DNA from: Cryptomeria japonica
Taxonomy: Eukaryota; Streptophyta; Pinopsida; Cupressales; Cupressaceae
Direction: 5' to 3'
Length of the DNA stretch: 64,000 nucleotides
Assembly: GCF_030272615.1 (NCBI RefSeq)
Contig: NC_081415.1
Span: forward strand, 106,653,796 to 106,717,795
Made by a program: the position numbers and the translations under genes. The notes beneath the pieces are model-generated. The model had not been told where the DNA came from, searched no databases, and saw nothing but the letters and a program-made list of their open reading frames with translations. This document shows positions 33,811 to 44,957 of this stretch, piece by piece; the stretch's first letter is position 1; every line of letters starts with the position of its first letter.

Positions 33811-34800
33811 TGGAAACATAACATGAGCTTGTTGGTAATAGATTATAATTTATAAAGTTTTTTTTCACAATAGATATTATTTGGTAAATGGCCTATAAAA
33901 TTAATCTCACTTATTAAACAAATATATGGAGAAAACATACAAATACTAAGTTAACCTTCCACAACTTTTTCATGTACCCATTGCACAACAATGGTGCAAT
34001 TGGTGGTATATTTATGATAGGATATAGTACTTAAGTATGGATAGTGGACTTGAATTTCAAGAATTTTAGAATAGATCAAAACATATGTAGTGTATGTGAC
34101 AATGCAACAAAGGATAGAAAAAATATGCCAACTGGACATTGTTGAGTGAAGTGAGGCAAGAAATTATCATGTGTTGTTGCCCTCTTAACCTTATATATGC
34201 CTTTAAGTTTGTTTGAAAGGGAACACGTGATATTCAACTAATTTTGATAAATATTGTTGTGCATGATTATAAACTATTTAAATAAAACAATTGTATCTAT
34301 TTATAATCAATTATTTAATATTTTTTATTTCATTTATATTTGAGATAAAAATTATGCATATATTATACTATTATTTTAATTATTTATTTAAAATAATAAA
34401 TAATAATATTTTATTAATATTTAATTTATCTATATGGAAACAAACATGATACATATAAAAATCTTCAAATAATTGAGCAATTTTAGATAAATGAATGGTC
34501 TTACATATTCTCTAGGTAGAGATTAAAATTTTTATAGATTTGATTATGTGAATTTTTAAATGGATCATTCATTGATTTGTCACAATGAAGCAAACATAAA
34601 GAAAATAGAAATGAAAAAATAATTAATATACCAATGTAACTATAATTAGAAGACATTAATTCCAATGAGAACCAAACATTTTTAAATTTTATTTTCCTTC
34701 ATTATCTTGGCCTTGTTGTGCTTTAATCAATTATTGATATAAAATTGTCTTGTCAGACATAGTGAAAGCTACACTTCTTTCAAAATCGCCTTTTCAGTTT
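33811..34800. other. AT-rich unassigned sequence
   Basis: Very AT-rich, especially 34260-34440. No gene or element termini recognised. Confidence 0.5.
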
Positions 34801-34808
34801 TTTTTCCC

Positions 34809-37060
34809 ATGGCTAGTTTTAGGAACCCCTTTCTCGCCCCTGTTCTTGCCTCTACTATGGAAACCATGGGTGGATATCTTATTCAAACTAAATCAAATAA
34901 GTGTGACAATTTCAAACAAAATGATATTCTTTGAAAAACAGTGGTGGATGACAATCTTGCAACATACATTGAAGAAATCAAGGGCTTCAACCCATCTCTA
35001 TTTGAGTATTTTTCCTACACTTGGGATGAGGGAGAAGTCCAAGTAGGTGGGGTGAAGCTCATGGTGTATATGGAAACCATTGTGGCTAGTACAGGTCTAG
35101 TGGTGGAGGGCATGACCTTCCCAAATAAACCTAAGGTTAATTACAAGGATAATTTCAAGCGGTTCATAAAACCGAGAGAGAAAGTTGCTCATCTATGTAG
35201 TGGTTTCAATAGAAATGACTTACTTGGGGTTTAAAAAGTGGACATTCTACTCTTCATGAAGTTAATCACATTGGATGGGAGATTTAAATGGTCGTATTCT
35301 TGCTTTTTTTGGATCAAATCTCTCAAGTTAGGATTATGACTACAAGCTACTTCCATAAAAGAGAGAGATAGCATGTTCACTAGGAAATGATGAATGATAT
35401 TTAGATCATAAACCATGTACATATTCTCTTCCTATAAAGGAATGAGCTAAAAAGAAAGCACCAATGATGTGTGGGGGTAGAAACAACTACCTACCAACTA
35501 TTGGTACACAATATTAAATGTAGGGAAGTTAAATAATATTAAAGCTTACCTAACACCTAGAAAGACAATATGATACCTAAGTAAACTTAAGCACAACAGT
35601 CATAATAATTTACTCCAACACTCCCCCTTAAATGCAACCTAGGGAGAAGAATTATTATGTAAAATGATATGATGATGCAATATGGGTCTCGATTAAAAGA
35701 CCATGTTAGATACCCATGTACAATGAAAATGCAATGCAATACAATATATCACAAAGTGGAGGAAAGGAGAAAACCACTTGGGAGAAAAATCATCTCCAAA
35801 AGAGAGATATGCAAATCATAAATGATGTGATGAATGGAGGTCTCCAAAATTCTTTCCAAGAATGACATCCATCACGATGATACAATGAAGATGAATTTCC
35901 CTTATTGGCTCTTTTCATCTATTTCCCAATCTGCAATTGTTGCCAAAACAAAATATGTCCTTCCCCCAATACCCTAGAGAGCGACACCTGTCATGAAGAT
36001 ACAATAAAGATGAATTTCCTTTATTGTCTCTTTTCATCTATTTCCCAATCTGTGGTTGTTGCCAAAACAAAATATGTCCAACCCTTGCATCAGGGGTTTA
36101 TTTTGCGTCTATACAATTTTCGCCTAAACTTAAACTCCACTTGTGGGTTGACTTGTAATCCCTCCAATCCCACTTTGTGTGTTGATTTGTCAGATAGCCC
36201 AATAGTAAAGATGTCATTTCCACCCCTAAACCCAAAGGGATCCATACCCAAGTTAGCCCTAGTATGACAACTAAATCCAAGAACCCCTTGACACCTCCAA
36301 TTATTGCATGCATTGTTGAAGAGTTAGAGGTGGAGGAGAATGATTATGAAGAGTCTAATTCCTCGTGGTCTACAGGGTCTAAGTGAACCTAGAAAACCCT
36401 ATTAATAATTTTTCCACCACTTCTACCCCCTCATTTAGCTCCCCTCCCACTTCACCTTCAAACTCGCTAAGGAAATGGGACCTCCCTAGCTTTGTAGATA
36501 TGGTTAATGAACTCTATGATGGCTACAACAAATAGGAAGCTATAATCTATTGCTTTCTAGGGTAACTAAATGTGACAAAAAATAAAATTAACAAACTAGA
36601 GGCCCTCATTGAAGCAGAATTTAGAGCTTCAAGCTAGGCAACAAATGATAAGGACTAAAGGGTTTGAGTTGTAGCCATCAATTTAGCTAAAATCTTCAAA
36701 GGTGGGAAGAAATGGAGGAAGAATCGAAGGGGCTTTGTGATAAGCTAGACCAGAAGGGGGATAGGAAGGAGTTGATGAAATCAATTGAGGTTCTGTGGGA
36801 CAACCAGATGTCCCTTAAAAGGAAAATGGAGGAAATTATAGCTTAGAATAATGAATTGTCCAAGAAGAATTTTGCAGCTATATAGGCCATCTAGAAAGAA
36901 ATTGACAAGAGGGAAGCAAGAAAGAAGTGTCATTGGGATTCCACCCCTCCTACTAGTTTAGAGGCATCAGTGTCTACGGTGAAAGACACTCTGAAGTCCA
37001 TTTCTATTTCATTTGTTAAAGGGTCAAACAAGAGCCTCTACTTCTCTAACAAGGTGAAAG
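34809..37060 (+). pseudogene. Family X copy 1, unidentified protein (decayed)
   Basis: From the ATG at 34809 (MASFRNPFLAPVLASTME) a frame runs to 35234 with one TGA near 34932. It reads VVDDNLATYIEEIKGFNPS, FSYTWDEGEVQVGG, then METIVASTGLVVEGMTF. This matches, in order and spacing, a minus-strand segment of LINE B (GWNEGTLTIGN, TETMIAKTTGFPMEGIKF). Further shared text follows (LITLDGRF against FITLNDRY). From about 36200 the homology is only to the general layout: an acidic stretch, then a probable coiled coil near 36730-36920 (MSLKRKMEEIIA, NELSKKNFAA). The middle, about 35460-36090, looks like an insertion. I do not recognise the family; function unknown. Confidence 0.6.
35875..36080. repeat. 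Tandem duplication, about 86 bp, spaced 119-120 bp
   Basis: Segments 35875-35960 and 35995-36080 are near copies sharing cttttcatctatttcccaat and gttgccaaaacaaaatatgt. Confidence 0.85.
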
Positions 37061-37689
37061 TGATGAGCCAAGATTGGAAAATTGAGAAGCCCCCCACTTG
37101 GTAGGGCATTGGATTATGTCTTTGGTAGGGGTGCATCAGTTGGTTTTTTCTTGTGTATGCCTATTAAGTCACATCTAGTCTTTGGATTTTGTGATGTCTT
37201 GTTCTAGGTATTTGTTGGGTTCTATTCTTTTTTGGCTCTTGCTACTCATGAATCCCTAGGTTATGTAATGCTTTGGGCCTCTCCCGATGGAATCTAATTA
37301 GAAATATAATTAAAAAGGACTAAGATATTTTCATATTATAAAATTAATTTATCTGCCATATTACATTTATTGTTTTACATTAAATAATAATATCAATTAT
37401 TTTATTATTTATGTTTAACTTAATTTCATTCTATTGTCTGAAAATTCAAAATCAATCGCATCGTAAAGAGTTAGTGTAACACAAATTTATTTTAATATAT
37501 CAAACTGTGACTTATTTAGATGGAACTGCCACTGTGACTAAGTCAATAAACAGATATAGCTACTTATATAGCAAGACTCATTCTAATCCTGAAGTAGTAG
37601 ACTAGAGCTTACAAACACACCGAGATATAGTTACCATACATCTTTGAGTTCCATTTACCAAGCTTCACCACCTGTAACTGAACCCTCGA

Positions 37690-37762
37690 AGTGATATTCA
37701 ACTGGGTATGGAGGAAGTCTCTATAAGCCTCATTATTCACATAAAAGTCAGCATTGCCACCC
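37690..37762 (-). pseudogene. Bark-storage/phosphorylase pseudogene, exon 5 distal part
   Basis: Reading minus from 37762, the sequence encodes GNADFYVNNEAYRDFLHTQL, matching the segment ANVFVDNKAYREFL of poplar bark storage proteins as I recall them. It continues the exon interrupted at 45487 by the copia LTR. Beyond about 37690 the similarity is lost and the last part of the domain, which should carry the MESAAV segment, is not found. Confidence 0.7.
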
Positions 37763-37920
37763 TATTAGCTTGTTAGTTTGGTAGCTTGGATAGTTGTTTG
37801 TCCTTTTGCTAAATAATTAGTAAATAATTGTTTGCTAAAAAATGTAGTTAGAGTTCAAACAATTTTTATTAATTATTTGACTCTTTTTAGAAACTTCTAG
37901 CAACCAATTTGGTTAGGGTT
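37763..37920 (+). repeat. Copia-type LTR, left part
   Basis: Starts tattagcttgttag, where TA probably was TG. It follows caccc (37758-37762), which pairs as a target duplication with cgccc at 45487-45491. It ends in the 47-bp segment repeated at 44958. Confidence 0.65.
37874..37920 (+). repeat. 47-bp direct repeat, left copy
   Basis: Identical over 47 bp to 44958-45004 (begins tatttgactctttttaga). The two copies bracket gypsy fragment C. Confidence 0.9.
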
Positions 37921-37928
37921 ATGAATTC

Positions 37929-39266
37929 TTGGTTGAAGAGTTGTTTCATCCCATCTATAATTGTCTTGATTCCCAAACCATATGTCAACTCATTGGACAT
38001 GATTCCTCCCGCTATGGCCAAACTTACACATACCTGAAAGATAACATCTTACCTCCTGACTTATCGAAAAATCAAAAGAGAAATTTTATTTCGCAATCCT
38101 CCCATTATACTCTCGTCATAGATACCCTGTATAAACGAGGTCTAGATGGTACTCTCTTAAGATGTCTTGAACAAGAAGAATCTGAGAAGGCCTTACATGA
38201 AGTCCATAATGACATTTGTGGCACTCACTCAAGTGGTCTTACCCTTTCGAAAAAACTCATATGCTTGGGCTACTATTGGCCGACTATGGAACGAGATTCT
38301 TTTAAAATAGCAAGAACATGCAAACAATGTCAAATCCATGGGAACTTGATTCATGCACCAGCACAAGAACTACATGCTTTAGCAACATCTTGGCCTTTTT
38401 GTCAATGGGGACTTGATCTAGTAGGAAAGATAAATCCTTCATCATCTAATGGACACAAATTCATCCTAGTAGCTACTGAATATTTCACAAAATGGATTGA
38501 AGCTGTACCTCTCATCAACATCACAGGAAAACAAATTGTTGCATTTATCTTGAATTATATCATCTATCGCTATGGAATACCAATGACCATTATCACTGAT
38601 AATGGGCGACCATTCAAGAATCAAGATGTACAAGAGCTATGTGAGAAGTTCAAAATCTAGCACAGATTCTTCACACCATATTATCCACAGGGAAATGGGT
38701 AGGCAGAAGCATCTAACAAAACTATCCTGAAAATTCTTAAAAAGACAGTGAATGATGCTGGGAAAGATTGGCATATTCAACTAAATCTTTCTCTATGGGC
38801 CTACCACACCAGTATCCGCACACCGACAAGTGCCACACCATCCTCTCTTGTATATGGATCAGAAGCCATATTGCCAATTGAAGTAGAGATACCTTCTCTA
38901 CGTGTATCACTAAAAGGACTCATCCTAGATGAAGAACAAAGAGTATCTAGACTGCAAGAGTTAGAACTAATCCATGAATGAAGACAAAATGCCTTTGATC
39001 ATCTAAAGGTATATCAACAAAGAATGTGTCGGAGCTATAATCATAAGGTTAAACCAAGAATCTTTCAAGTGGGAGAACTAGTGCTAAAAGAAAATCCATG
39101 CAACCAGGCAGATCGAGAAAAGAAAGGAAAATTTGAACCAAACTGGTTAGGCCCATTTGTGGTCACAACAGTATTTGGATTAGGAGCATATCAGCTATCA
39201 ACATAGGATGGAGATCAGCTCGAGGAACCTATCAATAGCATGCACCTGAAGAGGTTCTATGTCTAA
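37929..39266 (+). pseudogene. Ty3/gypsy integrase
   Basis: The frame opens with the linker that follows RNase H (LPPDLSKNQKRNF; DTLYKRGLDGTLLRCL). An HHCC zinc domain follows (HNDICGTHSSG and CKQCQIHG, 38209-38340). The catalytic core has Asp in GLDLVGKI, Asp in ITDNGRPFKN and Glu in the segment after PYYPQGNG, where a TAG replaces Gln just before AEASN. C-terminal part: VYGSEAILPIEVEIPS and FEPNWLGPFVV. It ends MHLKRFYV at 39264. Three or four stops (near 38660, 38701, 38981 and 39207) break a frame that is otherwise colinear. Confidence 0.88.
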
Positions 39267-39269
39267 AAC

Positions 39270-39410
39270 TCAGAAAAAATCAAAAAACAGTGAAAAATCA
39301 GAAAAAATCAAAAACAGTGAAAAATCAGAAAAAATCCTAAAAAGTGAAAAAGCAGAAAATCCAAAAAAATCAAATATCAGAAAAAGTGCAATAAAAACAG
39401 ACAGTGAAAA
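39270..39410 (+). repeat. A-rich degenerate tandem repeat
   Basis: About five copies of a unit like cagaaaaaatcaaaaacagt, period about 27 bp, right after the integrase stop. Confidence 0.75.
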
Positions 39411-40494
39411 CCTGGCAAACAGGTGCTATCTGTCGGCTGGCTCTTCCATCTATTAGTTCATGCATTTTTCTGCTTGCATTCATTTTTCCATCAACGTTGA
39501 TCATCATGAAGCCTTTATACATACGCAAGCATCCCAAGTGGCTTCTTACCATGGTTTGGATCATTGGAGATATCATAACGAATTTTTTTCTAGGCTTGGG
39601 CCAAAATTCTACACCTAGCTGGGGGCAAACTCTTGATCAATTTTGAGCTTAATCAAACAAGTAGACCAAATAGTTAGACAAATCTTATCGAGCGAAAACT
39701 AAGACACATCCAACATTGAACACAAGATCAGACTATCAACTATCAAGCTATCACAAAATCAATCTAAGCACATCACACACTTTTCAGTGGATAATATCTT
39801 TTTGAATGATTGATTGTAACATGATTGTTCAACTTTTCTATATTGCTTTTTGCTATCATGATTTCTGAGTGACTCGAGGATGTCATCAACTAGAGGAACA
39901 ATGAAGAAACATGATATTTTTCTTGTCTGCTATCTGAAAAGTAATCACGAATATGTGCAAATTTGTCTCGGGACATGATCATCAGAATATCATTGAAGAC
40001 ATTTCCAATTTGCGTATTGAAATGATTAATATTGCCTGTTTTACACAAACAACACTCAGGTCATCTCGGTTCAATTATACCTTGATGCTTGTGTTAACTT
40101 TCTATATCAAAATCCAGGAAAGAAGTGCTTAGGTCATCATGGTTTAGTTATACCATCGATGTTTGCACTTACTTCCCACATTTCAAAAGCTCAATGATGA
40201 CAAAAACGCAAAAAAATCCAGTGACTGGTTCAGTCATAGTTTTGCATTTCATTCTTGCATGGATCCAACCAAGCTCCTTTTATCCAAGGCTAAATCTATC
40301 GCAGGAATCATCAAAGTATCATCACAGGTGTATACATAATCAGAATAAACTCATATCTCTCCAAATATTGTCAACTCAGCACAAATCTTATGCTATCTCC
40401 CTCAAATGCATCAACATCAGCATATCCAAAAATTTCTACAACTGATATCAATAAACTATCAATTCTTTATCTAATCAACCTTATCAATTCTATC

Positions 40495-40675
40495 ATGTCT
40501 TATACAGGATGTATCCTTCCTGAAACCAGACATGATCATCAATGTCTTATACAGGACGTATCCTTCCTAAAACCAGACATGATCATCAATGTCTTATACA
40601 AGATGAATCCTTCCGGAAACCAGACGTTATGATCATCCATGTCTTATACAGGATGAATCCTTCCTAAAACCAGAC
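40495..40675 (+). repeat. Four tandem units of 47-50 bp
   Basis: Units start at 40495, 40542, 40589 and 40639, each with atgtcttatacaggatg and then atccttcctgaaaccaga. Confidence 0.85.
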
Positions 40676-40953
40676 TAAATCAAATCAATCAAGATTTTTC
40701 AATCTTACCGATCTAGGCAATCAAGCTAATCAAAGAACTCGCACTTTCATCAAACAATAGTTGCAAAAATCAAATCAAATCTATTGGGATATCAATCTCG
40801 CAAAAACTCCAAAGATCAATTATCTCAATTGATCTCCCAAGGGGGCATGATTATATCAGAATTTAGCAATCAAGAGCTGGGGCATCCTATCAAATCAATA
40901 CCATCATCAAAATGAGATTATTCTTTGAATCAACGTGTCATCACACCTCGCTT

Positions 40954-40968
40954 CAAAGAGGGACAAAA
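40954..40968 (+). other. Gypsy C polypurine tract
   Basis: caaagagggacaaaa directly before the LTR start tgtatacacc. Confidence 0.75.
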
Positions 40969-41890
40969 TGTATACACCTAAAAATGGTCTAAAGATAATT
41001 AATTAAATAAGCAATTATTTAATTAATCTCTCCTCCCCAATTTAATTGAATTCACTAAGCAATTTGATTAAATCTCTTATTCATCTACTTATTAATAAAT
41101 CTAAGGATTTATTAAATAAGTTCATTTCATTTCACCCCTTTAATTAATTAATTCAAATTAATTAATTCCCTCCACCAAAATAATTTCTTCTAAATCTTCT
41201 AATTAATTAAAACAAATCATTTATGAGTTGTTGAGATTAATTAGTCATTTTCCTAATATTTGAATTTCTAAATTCAAATTCTCCTAACTTTTACCACTCC
41301 TAAATCTAACCATTCCTAAACCTAACCCATTCTACCTACCACCTTGTCCCCTTTCATCCAACATCTTCTAGAACCTTTGTGACACTTGTCACTAGGTGTT
41401 CCCTTTAATCCAACTCCCTTTGCCAACCTCCTCCAATTTAACCATTGATATCTTCAAATTAATCTCAACTGTTGATTCATGCCAACTCACACCCTAGCCT
41501 TGGAAAATCTTATAAATAGACTCATTTTGGAGCAATAAGGGTCCCAATTTGATTTCATCATTTGCATTGTTATTATAGGCATCTAGCTTCTAGTTTATCA
41601 TTTCTTAGCAATGTTATCATGCTCATTTTAGTTTAATTGCATCTTCATTCTAGTTCATTTTCTAGATCATGCGTTTTTAGCATTCAAATCCTCCATCTAA
41701 GTGTAGTCAAGTCACTGGAATTTGCATACTAAGATCTGAGAGCAAAATTCATACTCACATTTACTAGGAGGCAATAAGTCGATTAGCTATGGTTTTGTCT
41801 TCCATTGTTTCAATTTTCTAACCATTGCTTGTAATGATTTATTAAGTGCATTGTGGTTGCAGGTACAGGTACACTTCATAGAGCATGACA
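40969..41890 (+). repeat. Gypsy C LTR
   Basis: 922 bp from tgtatacaccta to gagcatgaca. The AT-rich U3 contains ttaattaattaa-type blocks and a TATA box tataaata at 41511. The segment atctgagagcaaa near 41735 also occurs in the LTR at 61415-62175, suggesting related families. Confidence 0.82.
41511..41518 (+). promoter_or_regulatory. TATA box of gypsy C LTR
   Basis: tataaata about 380 bp before the LTR end, in the expected U3/R position. Confidence 0.6.
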
Positions 41891-41894
41891 TTTT

Positions 41895-41913
41895 TGGCAC
41901 CCACCGTGGGGCC
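41895..41913 (+). other. Gypsy C primer-binding site (tRNA-Lys)
   Basis: tggcacccaccgtggggcc, one transition and one terminal base away from the complement of plant tRNA-Lys (TGGCGCCCACCGTGGGGCT). Confidence 0.83.
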
Positions 41914-44063
41914 GAAATCATCATTTTCAGTCTCCCAAGCTTCCTCAAACTTCATCTTTGCTAGATCAGAATCAGATTGTCGTACGAGTTGCCTTTTTGG
42001 CTCATACGAACTTCCTTTTAGTCTCGGACGACACCTCATCCTGACTCGTACAAGCCCATTTTCCTTGTCGTATAAGGTATAAATCCTTTTCGTATGAATT
42101 TCTATCTTACTATTTCCTGATTCGTGCTAGCTCATTCCTGTGTCGTACTATACAGAATATTCTGTCATACAAAATACTGCATTTTAAATGAAATTTCTGA
42201 TTTTTCATATGGTCTTGTGAATTTTGTTGTTCAAAGCTTCATATCATGTCGTACGAGTCTCTGCATCTATGATTTTTGATAAACTGCAAGTTAGGGTTTT
42301 CTGATTCTAATCTGAGATTTTATAACACTAACCCTGACTGGTTTATGAGATTTTTTTGCCAGCCTAACGAGTTTTTGCAGGACGCTTGTCAAAGATACGC
42401 TTGTCAAAGATACGCTTGTCAAAGACAAAATTCAAAACAATGACTACTAATAGATCTATTTTGCAGGTTGCCTAAGGATTCAACAAAAAAATTTGTGTAT
42501 TCTTTAAGATTTTTAGGCACATTTCAATTTGGGCTTAAAGAAATGAACTATCATGTCTTATGTGTCTTTGATGATAAGCGAGTATGCTCTCACCTTTCTT
42601 AGGTGATCAGAAAGCTAGACTCATCTTTTTGCTTTCATTAGTGCATCTCTTTAGCAGGCCTGCCCTCCCGAGGAGTTATTAACTCTTAGCCATTAAGGTC
42701 GGTGAGAGGGGAATGACCTAAGTGGGAATGGCTAACGCCAAGTAATCCAACCCACTATAAAATAAATATGTTTTTGATGAAAATCAAAGCAGCGGCAATG
42801 CTTGGGACTAGCTCTCCTCCATACCTTCGGGTATATCAAACCTTGGTTTTCAAGGCTGGGAGACCTCTTAATTGAGTTTATACCTTGATGCGCCGAACGG
42901 ATCCCTTACTAGTGCCGGTTAAAATAGAAGCTACCCAATTCACCTCTGAAAGGGTGATAATCTTTGTGCAAGAGAGATAGTAACTCTCCCAAGACACTTG
43001 CCATATCCTGCCCCCATTAGCATTTGGAGTCGGATAATACGGCATTGATAATCCATTGCGTGAGACTCAGTGGTCGTATTCTGATTAGCTATTAGGTGTG
43101 TACCTAAGTCAACAAGCAAAGGTTTTCATTCTTAGCCAACTTCCTTAGGGTTTAGCTTGATTGGAGTCATTTATCATATTGTGTGTTTGCTATGTATTCA
43201 TCCCTAAATTGCAAAATTAGACACTTAAAATTGGAAAACCAAAGTAAAATATCAAAATTCAGTGATCAAAACTCAAACAAGCAAACAATTTTTATCATTG
43301 CTCAAATACCTGTCGTACGAGTCAGAAGTCTCTGTCATATTTTTTGATCCTTTATCGTACGAGTCAGGAATCTCTATCGTATTGCTGGATCTTCTGTCGT
43401 ACGAGTCAAGGTTCTATGTCACACGAAAAACTGATGTTCACATGAAGTCACTAGTCTGTCATTCTATTTTGTATCTCTTGTCATCCTAAGCTAAATCTTA
43501 TGTCATACGAAACTCTGCATCTGTCAGTTCAAAGCTGTGTCTTACATGCCTGGTTTCAGCTTTGTCATTTCTACCTAATCAATTTGCAGTAAGCATAAAC
43601 ACCTATTATCTATCAATCTATGCTTAAATTGTCTACTTGGTTTGCTTGGTCAAGTTATCACTCGTCAAAATCAGACTCTAGAAAATATACACCTCAAGAT
43701 TTTCAAGTGCTTACCCCCAACAAGTTCAAGATCTAAACATCTCAAAGTGCATTATCACCCTCTTTGGTAAACTGATCACTCAAACATAGTTTCTCATCAG
43801 GATCAATCATCCTTTATCACGAAACTGAAATGTTTGGTCAGGATAATCTCGTCCCACATCGTAGGATATATCATTTTTACTGGACCTGGTTCTTATCAAA
43901 TCATCACCATTGCACTCCTAAACCGAAGATCGAAAAACTTGCAAACCTTTAAACACTTGAACCATCTTTTAGTGTCATATCACTCTATGGCCTTGAAATT
44001 GACTATTGATCACTTACCAAAACAACCTTTAAACAATCAAATCTTAGCACAATATCAAACACA
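41914..44063 (+). other. Gypsy C untranslated leader
   Basis: 2.1 kb without a gene. It holds recurrent CGTACGAG palindromic motifs (41981, 42250, 43314, 43356, 43398), a 15-bp triplicate at 42382-42426, and a less AT-rich block (42640-43080) that could be structured RNA. Confidence 0.6.
42382..42426 (+). repeat. 15-bp tandem triplicate
   Basis: Three copies of acgcttgtcaaagat, the last ending in c. Confidence 0.9.
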
Positions 44064-44465
44064 ATGCCCATTTTAACAAGAGAGCAGAGACATAAGATCG
44101 CTAAAACATTTGAAATAGCTGAAAATCATATCGACATGACATACCAAAGCAAAACACAAGAAGAAAACATGACAAGCCAACATATCAGAGAAATCAAACA
44201 AGTTCAAAATCAAAATCAAACTATGTTAAAACCTCACAAGGATTTAAACACATCTCAGAAGAAAGGTGGTTCTTTTATGCACCTCTTAAAGAGATCCCTA
44301 AAGGATTTGGCTAAAGAAGATCAAAATCATGCACCCATGTCTAACAATGATCCATCCATCCATAAGCAAACTGACTCTCCAAAGGCATCTATTCCTACAC
44401 CTGTTGAAAGCTTGCAAGAACCTTCCATGCATCCAAAGCTGAAGATTCCCAAGGGATATCCATGA
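44064..44465 (+). pseudogene. Gypsy C gag/pre-protease remnant
   Basis: A 133-codon frame, hydrophilic and rich in Gln, Lys, Asn and Ser (REQRHKIAKTFEIAENHI; LKRSLKDLAKEDQNHAP), directly upstream of the retropepsin on the same strand. I do not recognise a capsid fold or zinc knuckle, so most of gag is apparently missing. It is probably the spacer that precedes the protease in this lineage, which makes the leader-to-protease distance unusually short on coding content. Confidence 0.5.
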
Positions 44466-44499
44466 TTGCCATCAAGCCTATTTCAGATAATCCTATTCA

Positions 44500-44940
44500 A
44501 AGCTCATCTCCTTCATATCCAAGCATTAATTCATTGTAGCATCCCCATAATGCTTCCTTACAAATTGAAGTCCTCATCCATAGAACGCTTGTTAAACATG
44601 TCCTAATAGATGGGGGAGCTAGCCTAAATATTTGCTCTATGAATCTTGTCTGTGCTCTAGGATATTAAGAAGATGCAGTTGATCCCCAGAAAAATATCAA
44701 AATCAAATCACATAATGAAGAAGAACATTCATCTAAAGGAATGGTGATATTACCCATCACAGTGGGGCCTTTGCAGAAGGACATAGCATGCCAAGTTCTA
44801 GATGTGGACCTACCATACAATATACTCTTGGGGAGACCATGGATTCAAGACATGCAGGCTATTACATCAACATATCATCAATGTGTCAAATTTCCATACA
44901 ATGGATAGGAAATCACAATATCAGTAGAATGAAATCGTTG
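44500..44940 (+). pseudogene. Gypsy C retropepsin
   Basis: The plus frame has KHVLIDGGASLNICSMNL (active-site DGG at about 44610), VILPITVGPLQKDIACQVL, then LPYNILLGRPWIQDMQAI and CVKFPYNG followed by EITISVE. It aligns through its length with the gypsy A protease. TAA replaces an expected Gln near 44667 (ALGY then EDAVD) and TAG one near 44907 (PYNG then EITI). It breaks off at about 44935, where copia LTR sequence begins, before any RT. Confidence 0.82.
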
Positions 44941-44957
44941 ATTGAGAATTAATCAGC

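Larger units (their letters stand above)
39267..40953 (+). other. Spacer between integrase and LTR of gypsy C
   Basis: 1.7 kb without a credible gene. It contains an A-rich repeat at 39270-39410, a short hydrophobic frame (39404-39646) of doubtful meaning, and four 47-50-bp tandem units at 40495-40675. Confidence 0.55.
37921..44957 (+). mobile_element. Gypsy fragment C in order integrase-LTR-gag-protease
   Basis: Plus-strand contents: integrase (37929-39266), a 1.7-kb spacer, polypurine tract (40954-40968), one LTR (40969-41890), a tRNA-Lys primer site (41895-41913), a 2.1-kb leader, a gag remnant (44064-44465) and retropepsin (44500-44940). RT and RNase H are missing. The order is circularly permuted relative to a normal element, and the fragment lies inside a copia LTR between identical 47-bp repeats. 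It could be two tandem elements sharing the middle LTR, both deleted, or an inserted piece of a one-LTR circle. Confidence 0.75.

Noticed and set aside
33137-33855. Plus-strand open frames of 97-135 codons
   Set aside because: Translation of a polypyrimidine tract.
39404-39646. Envelope-like membrane protein after gypsy C integrase
   Set aside because: An 80-codon hydrophobic frame without a conserved motif; too short and unsupported.
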